64,000 nucleotides of DNA from Aeromonas tecta (GTDB lineage: Bacteria > Pseudomonadota > Gammaproteobacteria > Enterobacterales > Aeromonadaceae). Positions 1-9,200 of the stretch are shown piece by piece. Numbering within the stretch: position 1 is the first letter of the stretch; every line of letters starts with the position of its first letter. Position numbers and translations under genes: made by a program. The DNA lies in contig NZ_CDCA01000028.1 in assembly GCF_000820185.1 (NCBI RefSeq), forward strand, positions 248,001 through 312,000, in the 5' to 3' direction. Under the pieces are notes generated by a model that was not told the origin of the DNA, searched no databases, and was given only the letters and a program-made list of their open reading frames with translations.

Positions 1-26
1 CATCTGAGACTGATGATCCCCGTCAA

Positions 27-59
27 TAAAAAAGGCGTCACCCCAGTCGGGGGACGCCT
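27..59 (-). terminator. Rho-independent terminator of the amino-acid importer operon
   Basis: On the minus strand a GC-rich stem (arms 34-44 and 49-58, with one bulged base) is followed by a run of six U. It lies about 80 bp beyond the stop codon of the binding-protein gene and closes the five-gene operon. Confidence 0.85.
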
Positions 60-135
60 GCAAAACCAAACCTTGCGGTTTGCGGACCAACGGAACCAAA
101 GATCACACACTCAGCACTTGCTTGGATGGCGGGGA

Positions 136-972
136 TCAGCCCTGCCACTTGCCTCCTTCCACTATCACGTCGTTGGGATCGGTGTCGGCGCTCAACTTGT
201 CGCGCACATACTGGTCATACAGCTTGAGCAGGTACTTCTCTTCCCCCAGCTTGGCGAGACGGTCGTTGACCCAGTCACGCAGCTCGATATTGCCCTTCTT
301 CACCGCCGGGGCGATCGGATCTTCCGAGCCCAGCTTCTGGGGCAGCACGCGGTAGCCCGGATTCTCCTTGGCCCAGCTGAACAGCACCAGGTTGTCCTGG
401 GCGTAGGCATCGCCGCGGCCCTGGGCCAGCGCCTGCAGGGATTCGGAGTTCTTCTCGAACTTGAGCACCTTCCAGTCCGGGTGGTTGCGGGTCAGCCAAA
501 TGTCGGCTGTGGTGCCGGTGGTGACGATCAGGGTCTTGTCCGCCAGATCGTCCAGCCCCTTGGCGGCGCTTTTCTCCGGCACCAGCACCTGCACCGCCAC
601 CCTCAGGTTCGGGTTGGTGAAGTCCACCACCTCGCGCCGCTCCGGGGTCACCGTCATGTTGGCGAGGATCAGATCCACCTTGTCGCTCTGCAGGAAGGGG
701 ATGCGGCTGGCGGGTTCGACCGCCACGAATTCGATCTTGTTCTCGTCCCCCAGCAGATCCTTGGCGAAGCGGCGGCCAAGATCGGTGTCGAAGCCCACGT
801 AGCGCCCCTTCTCATCCACAAAGCCGAAGGGGGGCTTGTCGGTGAAGACCCCGACGATGAGCTTGTCGCGCGCCTTGATCTTGTCGAGGGAACCGTCTGC
901 CGCCTGGGCGGCGCCGCTGGCGATGCCCAGGCCGATGAGGGCACTAAACAGAACCGAAGTGATTTTCTTCAT
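136..972 (-). CDS. Polar amino-acid ABC transporter, periplasmic substrate-binding protein
   Basis: A 278-residue family-3 extracellular solute-binding protein that would deliver a polar amino acid to the permeases encoded upstream. A Sec signal peptide (Lys-Lys, hydrophobic core, cleavage near AQA-AD, about residue 24) is clear, with no lipobox, so it is a soluble periplasmic protein. The start is set by an AAAGGAG six bases upstream. Its ATG overlaps the stop of the ATPase gene by four bases (ATGA), so the two are translationally coupled. It is the last gene of an operon headed by a threonine-synthase-like enzyme. Substrate is not readable from sequence; threonine or a related amino acid is only a contextual guess. 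Confidence 0.93.
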   Translation of the reverse strand: MKKITSVLFSALIGLGIASGAAQAADGSLDKIKARDKLIVGVFTDKPPFGFVDEKGRYVGFDTDLGRRFAKDLLGDENKIEFVAVEPASRIPFLQSDKVDLILANMTVTPERREVVDFTNPNLRVAVQVLVPEKSAAKGLDDLADKTLIVTTGTTADIWLTRNHPDWKVLKFEKNSESLQALAQGRGDAYAQDNLVLFSWAKENPGYRVLPQKLGSEDPIAPAVKKGNIELRDWVNDRLAKLGEEKYLLKLYDQYVRDKLSADTDPNDVIVEGGKWQG

Positions 973-1730
973 GCTGACTCCTTTCGTTTGATGACATTTG
1001 TATAAGAAAACTTGGCGAGGAACTGGCGCGCACGCTGGCTCCTGGGGTTATCGAAAAACTGGCGGGGGCTGGCCTGCTCCAGGATGTGGCCCTCCTCCAT
1101 AAAGACGATGCGATCCGCCACCGCCTGGGCGAACGCCAGCTCGTGGGTGACGATGAGCAGGGTCATGCCGCTGCCGGCGAGATCCCGGATCACCTCCAGT
1201 ACCTCCTGCACCATCTCGGGATCCAGCGCGGCGGTGACCTCGTCAAACAGCATCACCTCGGGGTTCATGCACAGGGCCCGCACTATGGCGATGCGCTGCT
1301 GCTGGCCGCCGGAGAGCTCGCGCGGATAGGCGTGGCGTTTCTCCCACAGGCCCACCCGGGTCAGTAACTGTTCTGCCTGCAGCAGGGCCTCGGCCCGTTC
1401 TCTCTTTTGCACCTGAAGAGGCCCGAGCAGCACGTTCTCCAACACCCTCAGGTTCGGGAACAGGTGATAACTCTGGAACACCATGCCGATGCGCTGGCGC
1501 AGTCGCTGCCAGTCGGTAGCGGCATCCAGGGGTTGGCCATCAAAGCGGATCTCGCCGCCCTGAATGGGTTCGAGCCCGTTGAGGGTGCGCAACAGGGTGC
1601 TCTTGCCGCAGCCGCTCGGCCCCAGGATCACGATCACCTCCCCGGCAGCCACGGCGAGGCTGACCTTGTCCAGCACCCGGTTCTGACCGAATTGTTTGCT
1701 GACAGCATTGAGTTCAAGCAGAGGCGTCAT
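969..1730 (-). CDS. Polar amino-acid ABC transporter, ATP-binding protein
   Basis: A 253-residue ATPase of the GlnQ/HisP type that powers uptake. Walker A is GPSGCGKST at about residues 37-45, the ABC signature LSGGQQQR is at 139-146, Walker B VMLFDE at 159-164, and the switch histidine is near 196. The D-loop region reads DEVTAALDPE, a variant common in this subfamily. It overlaps the permease gene upstream and the binding-protein gene downstream by four bases each. All catalytic motifs are intact. Confidence 0.95.
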   Translation of the reverse strand: MTPLLELNAVSKQFGQNRVLDKVSLAVAAGEVIVILGPSGCGKSTLLRTLNGLEPIQGGEIRFDGQPLDAATDWQRLRQRIGMVFQSYHLFPNLRVLENVLLGPLQVQKRERAEALLQAEQLLTRVGLWEKRHAYPRELSGGQQQRIAIVRALCMNPEVMLFDEVTAALDPEMVQEVLEVIRDLAGSGMTLLIVTHELAFAQAVADRIVFMEEGHILEQASPRQFFDNPRSQRARQFLAKFSYTNVIKRKESA

Positions 1731-2395
1731 ACCGCATTACCCCATTTTTGCTCCAGCCGGCGCGAGGCCAGCGAGAGCGGATAGCAGACCAAAAAGAAGA
1801 ACAAGAACAGCAGGCCGTAGATAAGCAGCGAGGCATAGGTGCGCTCGATGATCTGCTGGCCCACCTTGATCACCTCCACCACTCCAATCAGCACCGCCAG
1901 GGAGCTGGTCTTGATGATGCGGGTGTGGATGTTGATGGTCGGCGGCGTCAGCCGTTGCAGCGCCTGGGGCAGCAGCACGTGGCGATAGAGCTGCCAGCGG
2001 GAGAGGCCAAGCGCCAGTCCGGCCTCCTGCTGCCCACGGGCCAGAGATCCAAGCCCGCCGCGCACCACTTCCCCCACCTCGCTCGCCCCCCACAGGGAGA
2101 GCACCAGCACGGCGCACCAGAAGGCCGGGATATCGAGGCCGAAGACGATGGGCAGCCCGAAGAAGAACAGATAGAGCCACACCAGCACGGGCACCACCCG
2201 AAACAGCTCCAGATACACTCGCAGCATCCCTTGAGTCAGCCGCCCGCCCTGCTGCGCCAGCACGCCGTAACCCAGGCCGCCCAGAGTGGCGAACAGGATG
2301 GCGAGCAGGGAGATGGCGAGGGTCTGACCTGCGCCGACGATGAGCAGGGGCAGGGCCTGGCTCAGCAACTCAGAAACCGGAGTGGCCATACTCAT
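1727..2395 (-). CDS. Polar amino-acid ABC transporter, permease (second of pair)
   Basis: A 222-residue integral membrane permease of the HisM/GlnP family with several hydrophobic segments. The family EAA loop is recognisable as a stretch with ARGQQEAGLALGLSRWQ, which docks the ATPase. Two starts are possible: ATG 2395, and an in-frame ATG 2389 better spaced from the GGGAGGA. It is four-base coupled to the ATPase gene. The 86-bp gap that separates it from the first permease is the only real gap in the operon. It probably forms a heterodimer with the product of 2482-3147. Confidence 0.92.
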   Translation of the reverse strand: MSMATPVSELLSQALPLLIVGAGQTLAISLLAILFATLGGLGYGVLAQQGGRLTQGMLRVYLELFRVVPVLVWLYLFFFGLPIVFGLDIPAFWCAVLVLSLWGASEVGEVVRGGLGSLARGQQEAGLALGLSRWQLYRHVLLPQALQRLTPPTINIHTRIIKTSSLAVLIGVVEVIKVGQQIIERTYASLLIYGLLFLFFFLVCYPLSLASRRLEQKWGNAV

Positions 2396-2481
2396 TCCTC
2401 CCTTCCAATACGTATTGTGTGGGTGACGGGAGTGGCAGAAAGATCCGTGCCCACATAGGAGTCCTCGATTGCATCAGCGAC

Positions 2482-3147
2482 TCAGTGACCGAACTGACCA
2501 TATTGCAGCCTCCTCTCAAGGGCTCGCAGGGCGAGGGACAAGGGCAGAAAGATCAGCACGCACATCAGGGTCAGCACCGCCAGCATCTCGTAGGTCTTGT
2601 AGTAGAGGGCGATATAGTTCTTGGTGGTGTAGAGCAGCTCGGGCACCGCCACCGCCGAGGCTACAGTTGTCTCCTTGAGCAGGAAGATGAAGTTGGCAAA
2701 GAGCGCCGGCAGGCTGGCGAGCCAGGCCTGGGGCAGTTGCACGTGGCGCAGCAGCTGCCAGCGGGAGAGGCCGATGGCCTGGCCCGCCTCCAGTTGACTG
2801 TGGGGCACCGCCGCCACTCCGGCCCGCAGCGCTTCTGTGAGGTAGCCACCGCCGAGGAAGGTCATGGCGATCACCGCCGTGGCAAAGCCAGACAAGGACA
2901 GCCCCAGGGCCGGCAGCCCGAAGTAGAGGAAGAACAGCTGGATCAAGAGCGGCGTGTTACGGGCCAGCTCCACATAGCCGCGGATCACCCCGCTCAGCAA
3001 CGGCCTGTGCAGGCCGAGCAGCGCTACGTTGAGCAGGGCCACTGCGAGGGAGGTAGCGATGACGATGGCGCCGAGTTGCAGGGTGACCCAGACCGACTTG
3101 CCAAAGGCGGGCAGGGTGGAGACGATAAAGGCCCAGTCGAACGTCAT
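2482..3147 (-). CDS. Polar amino-acid ABC transporter, permease (first of pair)
   Basis: A 221-residue inner-membrane permease of the same family as its neighbour, with the EAA-type loop SQLEAGQAIGLSRWQLLRHV. Its ATG overlaps the stop of the threonine-synthase-like gene by four bases, tying uptake and metabolism into one transcript. Two different permeases in one operon is the usual arrangement for heterodimeric importers of this family. Confidence 0.92.
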   Translation of the reverse strand: MTFDWAFIVSTLPAFGKSVWVTLQLGAIVIATSLAVALLNVALLGLHRPLLSGVIRGYVELARNTPLLIQLFFLYFGLPALGLSLSGFATAVIAMTFLGGGYLTEALRAGVAAVPHSQLEAGQAIGLSRWQLLRHVQLPQAWLASLPALFANFIFLLKETTVASAVAVPELLYTTKNYIALYYKTYEMLAVLTLMCVLIFLPLSLALRALERRLQYGQFGH

Positions 3148-4355
3148 GCGGGGATCCTCCCGTCACGGCGCAGCCGCTGGGGCACCACTGTGATGGCGTC
3201 CGGGTACTTGATGCCGGCGCCGGTGTTGAGCACCACCACCCGATCGCCTTCCTTGATCCAGCCCGCTTCTCGCAGTTGGCGGGCGGCGGCGAAGGCGGCG
3301 GCCCCTTCCGGGCAGACGAAGCTGCCCTCCTGGGAGGCGAGCTGGCGAATTTCGCTCTGGATGGCCCTGTCGTCCACCGCGATGGCATAGCCGTCGGTGC
3401 TGTAGAGGGCGTCGAGCACCAAGAAATCCCCTAGCGCCTTGGGCACATTGATGCCAAAGGCCAGGGTCTGGGAGTCGGGCCAGAAGGTCGATTCTGACGC
3501 TCCTTGTTGCCAGGCCTGTACTATGGGGGCGCAGCCACTCGACTGCACCGCCACTAGCCGGGGCAGATCCCCTTTGATCCAGCCCAGCTCCTGCAACTCC
3601 CGCAGCGCCTTGTAAATGCCGATGAGGCCGACCCCGCCGCCGGTGGGGTAGAGGATCACGTCCGGCAGGGTCCAGCCGAACTGCTCGGCGATTTCCAGCC
3701 CCATGGTCTTCTTGCCCTCGATGCGATAGGGCTCCTTGAGGGTGGAGGCATCGAACAGGGACTGCTCCGCCACCGCCTGGGCCACCTGGCGACCGGCGTC
3801 GCTGATGAGGCCGTCCACCAGATAGAGGCGGGCCCCGGCCAATGAGGTCTCCAACCGGGTGATGGCGGGGGCCGCCTGGGGCATGACTATGGTGCTGCGC
3901 AGGCCGGCGCGGGCGCCGTACAGGGCCCAGGCCGCGCCGGCGTTGCCGTTGGTGGGCATGGCGAAATGGGCGATGCCGAGCTCGCGGGCACGGGAGAGGC
4001 CGACCGCGGCGCCACGGGCCTTGAAGGAGCCGGTGGGGATGATGCTCTCATCCTTCATCCAGAGATCCGGGATGCCAATTTGCTTGCCGAGTTTCGGCAG
4101 GGGCACCAGCGGGGTGAAGCCTTCCCCAAGGGTCACCACCTGGGCGGGATCGCGCACCGGCAGCAGCTCGTGGTAGCGCCACAGGCTGGCGGGGCGACCC
4201 AGCAGATCGGCCGGTCGCCAGGCCTGCTTCAGGGCCTCGAGATCGTAGCTTGCCAGCAGCGGCGCCCCGACCCGGCTCAGTTGCTGGGGCTGATCGGCAT
4301 CATGGATTTCACCTGTCTTGCTGCAGCGCAAATGGGAGAGATAGCTATAGGGCAT
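3144..4355 (-). CDS. Threonine-synthase-like PLP-dependent enzyme
   Basis: A 403-residue fold-type II PLP enzyme of the threonine synthase family (O-phosphohomoserine to threonine in canonical members). The PLP lysine is K112 in PTGSFKARGA. The phosphate-binding glycine loop GGGVG is at 239-243, and a Cys-containing N-terminal segment resembles the archaeal/plant-type enzymes. It heads an operon with an amino-acid ABC importer, with a four-base overlap to the first permease. A biosynthetic ThrC would normally lie with thrA and thrB, so this looks like a paralogue with a catabolic, salvage or altered-substrate role. Other fold-type II activities (ammonia-lyase, sulfhydrylase) cannot be excluded. 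Confidence 0.8.
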   Translation of the reverse strand: MPYSYLSHLRCSKTGEIHDADQPQQLSRVGAPLLASYDLEALKQAWRPADLLGRPASLWRYHELLPVRDPAQVVTLGEGFTPLVPLPKLGKQIGIPDLWMKDESIIPTGSFKARGAAVGLSRARELGIAHFAMPTNGNAGAAWALYGARAGLRSTIVMPQAAPAITRLETSLAGARLYLVDGLISDAGRQVAQAVAEQSLFDASTLKEPYRIEGKKTMGLEIAEQFGWTLPDVILYPTGGGVGLIGIYKALRELQELGWIKGDLPRLVAVQSSGCAPIVQAWQQGASESTFWPDSQTLAFGINVPKALGDFLVLDALYSTDGYAIAVDDRAIQSEIRQLASQEGSFVCPEGAAAFAAARQLREAGWIKEGDRVVVLNTGAGIKYPDAITVVPQRLRRDGRIPA

Positions 4356-4586
4356 GGATTATCCTGAGCGAGTCGTCTGGGCTGGTCGGTTATGCCATCC
4401 TGTGACCCAAGTGCCGGATAACAAACAAAATAAAGCGGCAAACTTAAGCGAAAAGATGGCTATGGCACTGAGCCTCTCTGGCACGGGGATGTGCTCGCCT
4501 GAGTCAGGTCGCCCCCTGGGGGGTTGGGGGCCCTGCCACTCTTTGCTAACCTGCCTGCTTCATTCGAACCGCAGGGAGTTGCCTCG

Positions 4587-6734
4587 ATGCGATCCATTGT
4601 CTGTCTGCTGGCCCTGACATTGCTCGGTGCCTGCAGTGGTCACTCAACTCAAGAGGATGCCATGTCAGGGAAAATGCGCCTTCACTACCCCGTCACCCGC
4701 CAGGGCGATCAGGTGGATCACTACTTCGGTCAGGCCGTGGCCGATCCCTATCGCTGGCTGGAGGACGACCGCAGTCCCGAGACCGAGGCCTGGGTCAAGG
4801 CCCAGAACGCCGTGACCCAGGATTACCTGGCCAGGATCCCGTTTCGCGAGGCGATCAAGAGCAAGCTCGCCGCCTCCTGGAACTACGCCAAGGAGGGGGC
4901 GCCGTTTCGCGAGGGGCGCTACCACTACTTCTTCAAGAACGACGGCCTGCAAAACCAGAACGTGTTGTGGCGCCATGCGCCGGGCAAGCCCGCCGAGGTG
5001 TTCCTCGATCCCAATACCCTCAGCCCCGACGGCACCACGGCGCTGGATCAGCTGAGCTTCTCCCGGGATGGCAAGCGGCTGGCCTACTCCTTGTCCCTGG
5101 CCGGCAGCGACTGGCGCGAGATCCACCTGATGGATGTGGAGAGCAAGCAGCCCCTGGAGGCGCCCCTCAAGGATGTGAAATTCAGCGGCATCAGCTGGCT
5201 TGGCAACGAGGGCTTCTTCTACTCGAGCTATGACAAGCCGGACGGCAGCGAGCTGTCGGCCAAGACGGATCAGCACAAGGTCTATTTCCACCGCCTCGGC
5301 ACGGTGCAAGAGGACGATCGGCTGGCGTTTGGCGCCATCCCGGCCCAGAAACACCGCTACGTGGGGGCCAGCGTCACCGAGGATGATCGCTACCTGCTCA
5401 TCTCGGCGGCGAACTCCACTTCTGGCAATCGCCTCTATGTGAAGGATCTGACCCAGGACAATGCACCGCTGTTAACGGTGCAGGGGGATCTGGATGCGGA
5501 CGTCAGCCTGGTGGACAACCGGGGCAGCACGCTTTACCTGCAGACCAATCGCGGCGCCCCCAACGGCCGGCTGGTGACAGTCGATGCGAGCAATCCTGGC
5601 CCCCAACACTGGCGCGGCCTCATCCCCGAGCGCTCTCAGGTGCTGTCGGTGCACAGCGGCGCCGGTTATCTGTTCGCGGAATATATGGTGGATGCCACCG
5701 CCCGGGTCGAGCAGTTCGACTATGAGGGCAACAAGGTACGGAACATTGCACTGCCTGGGCTCGGTAGCGTCAGCGGTTTCAACGGCAAGCGCGACGATCC
5801 CGAGATCTACTTCGGCTTTGAGAACTATGCCCTGCCGCCGACCCTCTATCGGCTGGCCCCCAAGAGCGGCGCCATCAGCCTCTACCGCGCCTCGGCGGCG
5901 CCGTTCAATCCTGCGGATTATGTCTCGGAGCAGCGCTTCTACCAGAGCAAGGATGGCACCCGGGTGCCGCTCATCATCAGCTACCGTAAAGGGCTCAAAC
6001 TCGATGGTAGCAACCCCACCATCCTCTATGGCTACGGCGGTTTTGACGTCAGCCTGACCCCGAGTTTCAGTGTGTCGGTGGCGAACTGGCTGGATCTGGG
6101 GGGAGTCTACGCGGTGGCGAACCTGCGCGGGGGCGGCGAGTACGGCCAGGCCTGGCACCTCGCGGGCACCCAGATGAACAAGCAGAACGTGTTCGACGAC
6201 TTCATCGCGGCGGCCGAGTACCTGAAGGCCCAAGGCTACACCAGCACCGACAAGCTGGCGGTGCGCGGCGGTTCCAACGGCGGTCTGCTGGTGGGGGCCG
6301 TCATGACCCAGCGCCCGGATCTGATGCGGGTTGCCTTGCCGGCGGTGGGGGTGCTCGACATGCTGCGCTACCACACTTTTACCGCCGGGGCGGGCTGGGC
6401 CTATGACTATGGCACCAGCGCCGACAGCGAGGCCATGTTCGCGTATCTGAAGGGCTACTCGCCGCTGCACAACTTGCGTGAGGGGGTGAGCTATCCCTCG
6501 ACCCTGGTGACCACGGCGGATCACGACGATAGGGTGGTGCCGGCCCACTCCTTCAAGTTCGCCGCCACCTTGCAGGCGGATAACGAGGGCCCTCACCCTC
6601 AGCTCATCCGCATCGAGACCAATGCGGGGCACGGGGCGGGCACGCCGGTCACCAAGCTTATCGAGCAGAGCGCGGATCTCTACGCCTTCACCCTCTACGA
6701 GATGGGTTACCGGCAACTGCCGTTGCAACCATAG
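4587..6734 (+). CDS. Prolyl oligopeptidase family serine peptidase, lipoprotein
   Basis: A 715-residue S9A peptidase that cleaves short peptides after proline. The start at 4587 is chosen because AGGGAG lies eight bases upstream and it gives a lipoprotein signal peptide ending in LLGAC (Cys16). An upstream in-frame ATG at 4524 has no such support. The N-terminal beta-propeller segment is followed by the alpha/beta hydrolase domain with nucleophile Ser563 in GGSNGG, the acid in DHDDRVVP and His in NAGHGAG. Membrane anchoring is predicted from the lipobox. A diverged copy of its last codons lies directly downstream. Confidence 0.93.
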   Translation: MRSIVCLLALTLLGACSGHSTQEDAMSGKMRLHYPVTRQGDQVDHYFGQAVADPYRWLEDDRSPETEAWVKAQNAVTQDYLARIPFREAIKSKLAASWNYAKEGAPFREGRYHYFFKNDGLQNQNVLWRHAPGKPAEVFLDPNTLSPDGTTALDQLSFSRDGKRLAYSLSLAGSDWREIHLMDVESKQPLEAPLKDVKFSGISWLGNEGFFYSSYDKPDGSELSAKTDQHKVYFHRLGTVQEDDRLAFGAIPAQKHRYVGASVTEDDRYLLISAANSTSGNRLYVKDLTQDNAPLLTVQGDLDADVSLVDNRGSTLYLQTNRGAPNGRLVTVDASNPGPQHWRGLIPERSQVLSVHSGAGYLFAEYMVDATARVEQFDYEGNKVRNIALPGLGSVSGFNGKRDDPEIYFGFENYALPPTLYRLAPKSGAISLYRASAAPFNPADYVSEQRFYQSKDGTRVPLIISYRKGLKLDGSNPTILYGYGGFDVSLTPSFSVSVANWLDLGGVYAVANLRGGGEYGQAWHLAGTQMNKQNVFDDFIAAAEYLKAQGYTSTDKLAVRGGSNGGLLVGAVMTQRPDLMRVALPAVGVLDMLRYHTFTAGAGWAYDYGTSADSEAMFAYLKGYSPLHNLREGVSYPSTLVTTADHDDRVVPAHSFKFAATLQADNEGPHPQLIRIETNAGHGAGTPVTKLIEQSADLYAFTLYEMGYRQLPLQP

Positions 6735-6777
6735 CCTGAGTGAGATGGGCTATCGGCAACTGCCGTTGCAACCATAA
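6699..6777 (+). repeat. Tandem echo of the oligopeptidase 3' end
   Basis: The last 36 bases of the oligopeptidase gene (6699-6734, encoding [11 protein letters not shown] and stop) recur at 6742-6777 with three differences. All are synonymous: two in Gly-Tyr codons and TAG changed to TAA. Weaker similarity continues three codons upstream (TLY against SLS). The second copy is out of phase with the gene and has no start. Confidence 0.9.
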
Positions 6778-6820
6778 CCAAAGAGGGGTTGCTGGCAGCT
6801 GCCGCGCCCCCCTTGACGAC

Positions 6821-6844
6821 AGGGCCCCACGGGGCCCTTTTTCT
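6821..6844 (+). terminator. Terminator after the prolyl oligopeptidase gene
   Basis: A perfect AGGGCCCC/GGGGCCCT stem (6821-6838) is followed by a U-rich tail. It stands between the oligopeptidase and asmA. Confidence 0.8.
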
Positions 6845-6932
6845 TGTGTGATGTACGAGGGAAGGGGCGCGACCATCCCTGTCTCGCCAATTCCCCGTTT
6901 TGGCTCCGCCTTGCCCTCTGCTATCCCCCCGG

Positions 6933-6941
6933 TGGTATAGT
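6933..6941 (+). promoter_or_regulatory. Candidate extended -10 promoter for asmA
   Basis: TGG-TATAGT forms an extended -10 element about 30 bp before the GTG start. The only -35-like hexamer, TTGCCC at 6911, is 19 bp away, so the extended -10 would carry recognition. Confidence 0.45.
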
Positions 6942-6972
6942 CAGCCGCAGGATCTGCATTGAGGAAGTCATC

Positions 6973-9129
6973 GTGAAGAAGATCGTCTACATACTGCTGG
7001 GGTTGGCACTGGCCGCCCTGGTGGCCATCGTCGCTCTGGTGAGCCTGATTGACCCGAACCAGTTCAAGCCCCAGTTGGCTGAGCAGGTGAAGAAGAACAC
7101 CGGCCGCGAGCTGGTGATGGAGGGGGATATCGGCTGGCGCTTCTGGCCGAGTCTGGGGCTCTCCCTCGAGAAGGTTGCCCTTCGCAACCCCGCCGGTTTC
7201 GCCGAGCCGGATCTTATCCGGGTCGAGAAGGGGGAGGCCTCGGTGGCCCTGTTGCCCCTGCTCTCCCATCGACTGGAGATAGGCGAGGTGACCTTGAGCG
7301 GCGCTCACCTCTTCATCCAGACCAAGTCTGACGGCAGCAGCAACCTGGCGGATCTGGTCAAGGACAAGGAGCTGGCGCCGGCCGGCGGCGAGACCTCAAC
7401 GCCAGCCAGCCCGGCGAGCGAGAGTAAGCCGTGGCAGATCCAGCTGCAAGGGGTGGTGCTTGAGCAAGCCAGCGCCCTGGTGCAGGACGATCGCAGCGGC
7501 GTCAGCTCGCGCCTCGAGCGCCTGGATCTCAGTCTGGGTCAGCTGACCCTGGGGGAGTGGGTGCCGGTGACCCTGGCCGCCAAGGGCGCGCGTGGAGATC
7601 TGGGTTTTGATATCAAGGGGCAGGCCGAGATCAAGCTGGCCCGGGATGCCCATGACAGCGAGCTGAAGAATCTGAGCCTGAGCGGCAGCCTGGGGGATCC
7701 CAAGCAGCGGCTGGATGACTTCTCTCTCAAGGCGGATCGCCTGGCGCTGGGGGAGTGGGGCAGCCTGACCCTGAGCCTGAACGGCGCCCAGGGGGAAGTG
7801 GCCAAGCCGACCCTGGCCGGTTCGCTGGAGGGCACCCTCAAGGCGCGCCTCGACAAGGGCCTGCAGCTGGTGGAGGTGTCGGATGCGGTATTGGCCGCCA
7901 AGCTGACCGGTGAGGGCCTGCCGCGCTCGCCGCTCTCCCTCAAGCTGGCCGGCTTTGCCCGCGCCGAGCTGGACAAGCAGTTGATCACCCTGACCAACCT
8001 GGTGATGGGCGCAGATGATGCGTTGCTGAGCGGCAATGGCATCGTAAAACTCGGCGCCGTGCCCAGGATCGAATTCGATCTCAAGGGTGACAAGCTGGAT
8101 CTCGACGGCTGGCTCGGCACGCAGGATGGGGCCAAGACCGCCGCATCTTCTGCCGCACCGGCCACAGTGGCGGCGGGTGAGCAGGGCGCAGCGGCCAAGC
8201 CAGCCTCCTCGGCTCAAGCCCTGTCCACGGCAGAGCCTGACTTGAGCGCCCTCAAACTCGTGGATCTGGCGGGTCGTCTGCAACTGGGCAGCCTGAAAGT
8301 GAAGGGGCTGGATCTCAGCGCCGTCGATCTGCAACTCGCCCTGAGCGGTGGTCAGCTCAACCTCAAGCAGTTCAGCACCGGCGTGGCCGGTGGTCAGGTG
8401 AGCGCTAACGGGGTACTCGATGCGCGCCAGCAACCGGCGAGCTATCAGGTTCACAAGCGGATACAAGGGGTGAATGTGCGCCCGCTGTTGCAAACCCTGG
8501 CCCAGAGCGATCTGCTGGAAGGTAAGGGCGATTTGGATATCCAGGTACAGGGCCGCGGTCTCTCCGAGCAGGCGCTGCGCAGCCAGATGCAGGGCACTGT
8601 CAGTCTAAAGCTGAGTGATGGTGCACTTCATGGCATCAACCTGGCGGAGATGATCCGCGAGGCGCGAGCCACCCTCACCGGCAAGGGCGCGGAGCAGGTC
8701 AAGGAGGCGCGCAAGACCGATTTTAGCGATCTTCACGCCAGCTTCCAGATAGCGAATGGCATCGCCAGCAGCAACGACATCCAGCTGGCTGCCCCGGCGC
8801 TGCGGGTGCAGGGCCAGGGCCAGACCGCCCTGGTGCCCGAGAGCCTCGACTTCCTGTTCCTTACCTCGGTGGTGGAGAGCAGCAAGGGCCAGGGCGGCAA
8901 GACGGTGGATGAGCTCAACGACATCACCATTCCGGTGCGCATCGGCGGCCACTGGCAGGCGCCCAGCTACAAGCTGGATGTGAAGGAGCTGCTCAGCAAC
9001 AACAAGGTGCTGGAAGAGAAGGCCCGCAAGGAGGCCGAACGCGGCCTGAAAAAACTGCTGGGGGACAAGGCCAACGACGAAGGGATCAAGGGGGCGGCGG
9101 ATCAACTGCTCAAGGGGCTGTTCAAGTAG
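6973..9129 (+). CDS. asmA: AsmA family protein
   Basis: A 718-residue AsmA-type protein. The family is implicated in envelope biogenesis and lipid transfer across the periplasm. The GTG start at 6973 follows GAGGAAG with good spacing and puts a single N-terminal transmembrane anchor (ILLGLALAALVAIVALV) immediately after VKK, as in E. coli AsmA. The frame stays open upstream but without a ribosome site. The rest is a long beta-rich periplasmic region with an Ala/Pro-rich linker near residues 385-420 and the conserved C-terminal AsmA domain. It is longer than the E. coli protein (about 617 residues). It stands alone between two terminators. Confidence 0.9.
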   Translation: MKKIVYILLGLALAALVAIVALVSLIDPNQFKPQLAEQVKKNTGRELVMEGDIGWRFWPSLGLSLEKVALRNPAGFAEPDLIRVEKGEASVALLPLLSHRLEIGEVTLSGAHLFIQTKSDGSSNLADLVKDKELAPAGGETSTPASPASESKPWQIQLQGVVLEQASALVQDDRSGVSSRLERLDLSLGQLTLGEWVPVTLAAKGARGDLGFDIKGQAEIKLARDAHDSELKNLSLSGSLGDPKQRLDDFSLKADRLALGEWGSLTLSLNGAQGEVAKPTLAGSLEGTLKARLDKGLQLVEVSDAVLAAKLTGEGLPRSPLSLKLAGFARAELDKQLITLTNLVMGADDALLSGNGIVKLGAVPRIEFDLKGDKLDLDGWLGTQDGAKTAASSAAPATVAAGEQGAAAKPASSAQALSTAEPDLSALKLVDLAGRLQLGSLKVKGLDLSAVDLQLALSGGQLNLKQFSTGVAGGQVSANGVLDARQQPASYQVHKRIQGVNVRPLLQTLAQSDLLEGKGDLDIQVQGRGLSEQALRSQMQGTVSLKLSDGALHGINLAEMIREARATLTGKGAEQVKEARKTDFSDLHASFQIANGIASSNDIQLAAPALRVQGQGQTALVPESLDFLFLTSVVESSKGQGGKTVDELNDITIPVRIGGHWQAPSYKLDVKELLSNNKVLEEKARKEAERGLKKLLGDKANDEGIKGAADQLLKGLFK

Positions 9130-9156
9130 AGGCGCCTCGCTGTACGGATTCATGAC

Positions 9157-9183
9157 AACGGGCCCTAGGGCCCGTTTTTTTTT
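9157..9183 (+). terminator. Terminator after asmA
   Basis: Perfect palindromic stem ACGGGCCC/GGGCCCGT followed by ten T. The U-run lies only on the plus strand, so it serves asmA and not the converging bufC. Confidence 0.88.
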
Positions 9184-9200
9184 GGGCTGCTGGTGGCCGC

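Noticed and set aside
13..1005. A 330-codon plus-strand frame across the binding-protein gene, and similar long frames opposite asmA, hemE, nadB and dsbD
   Set aside because: All mirror confident genes and have the same low-complexity antisense look.
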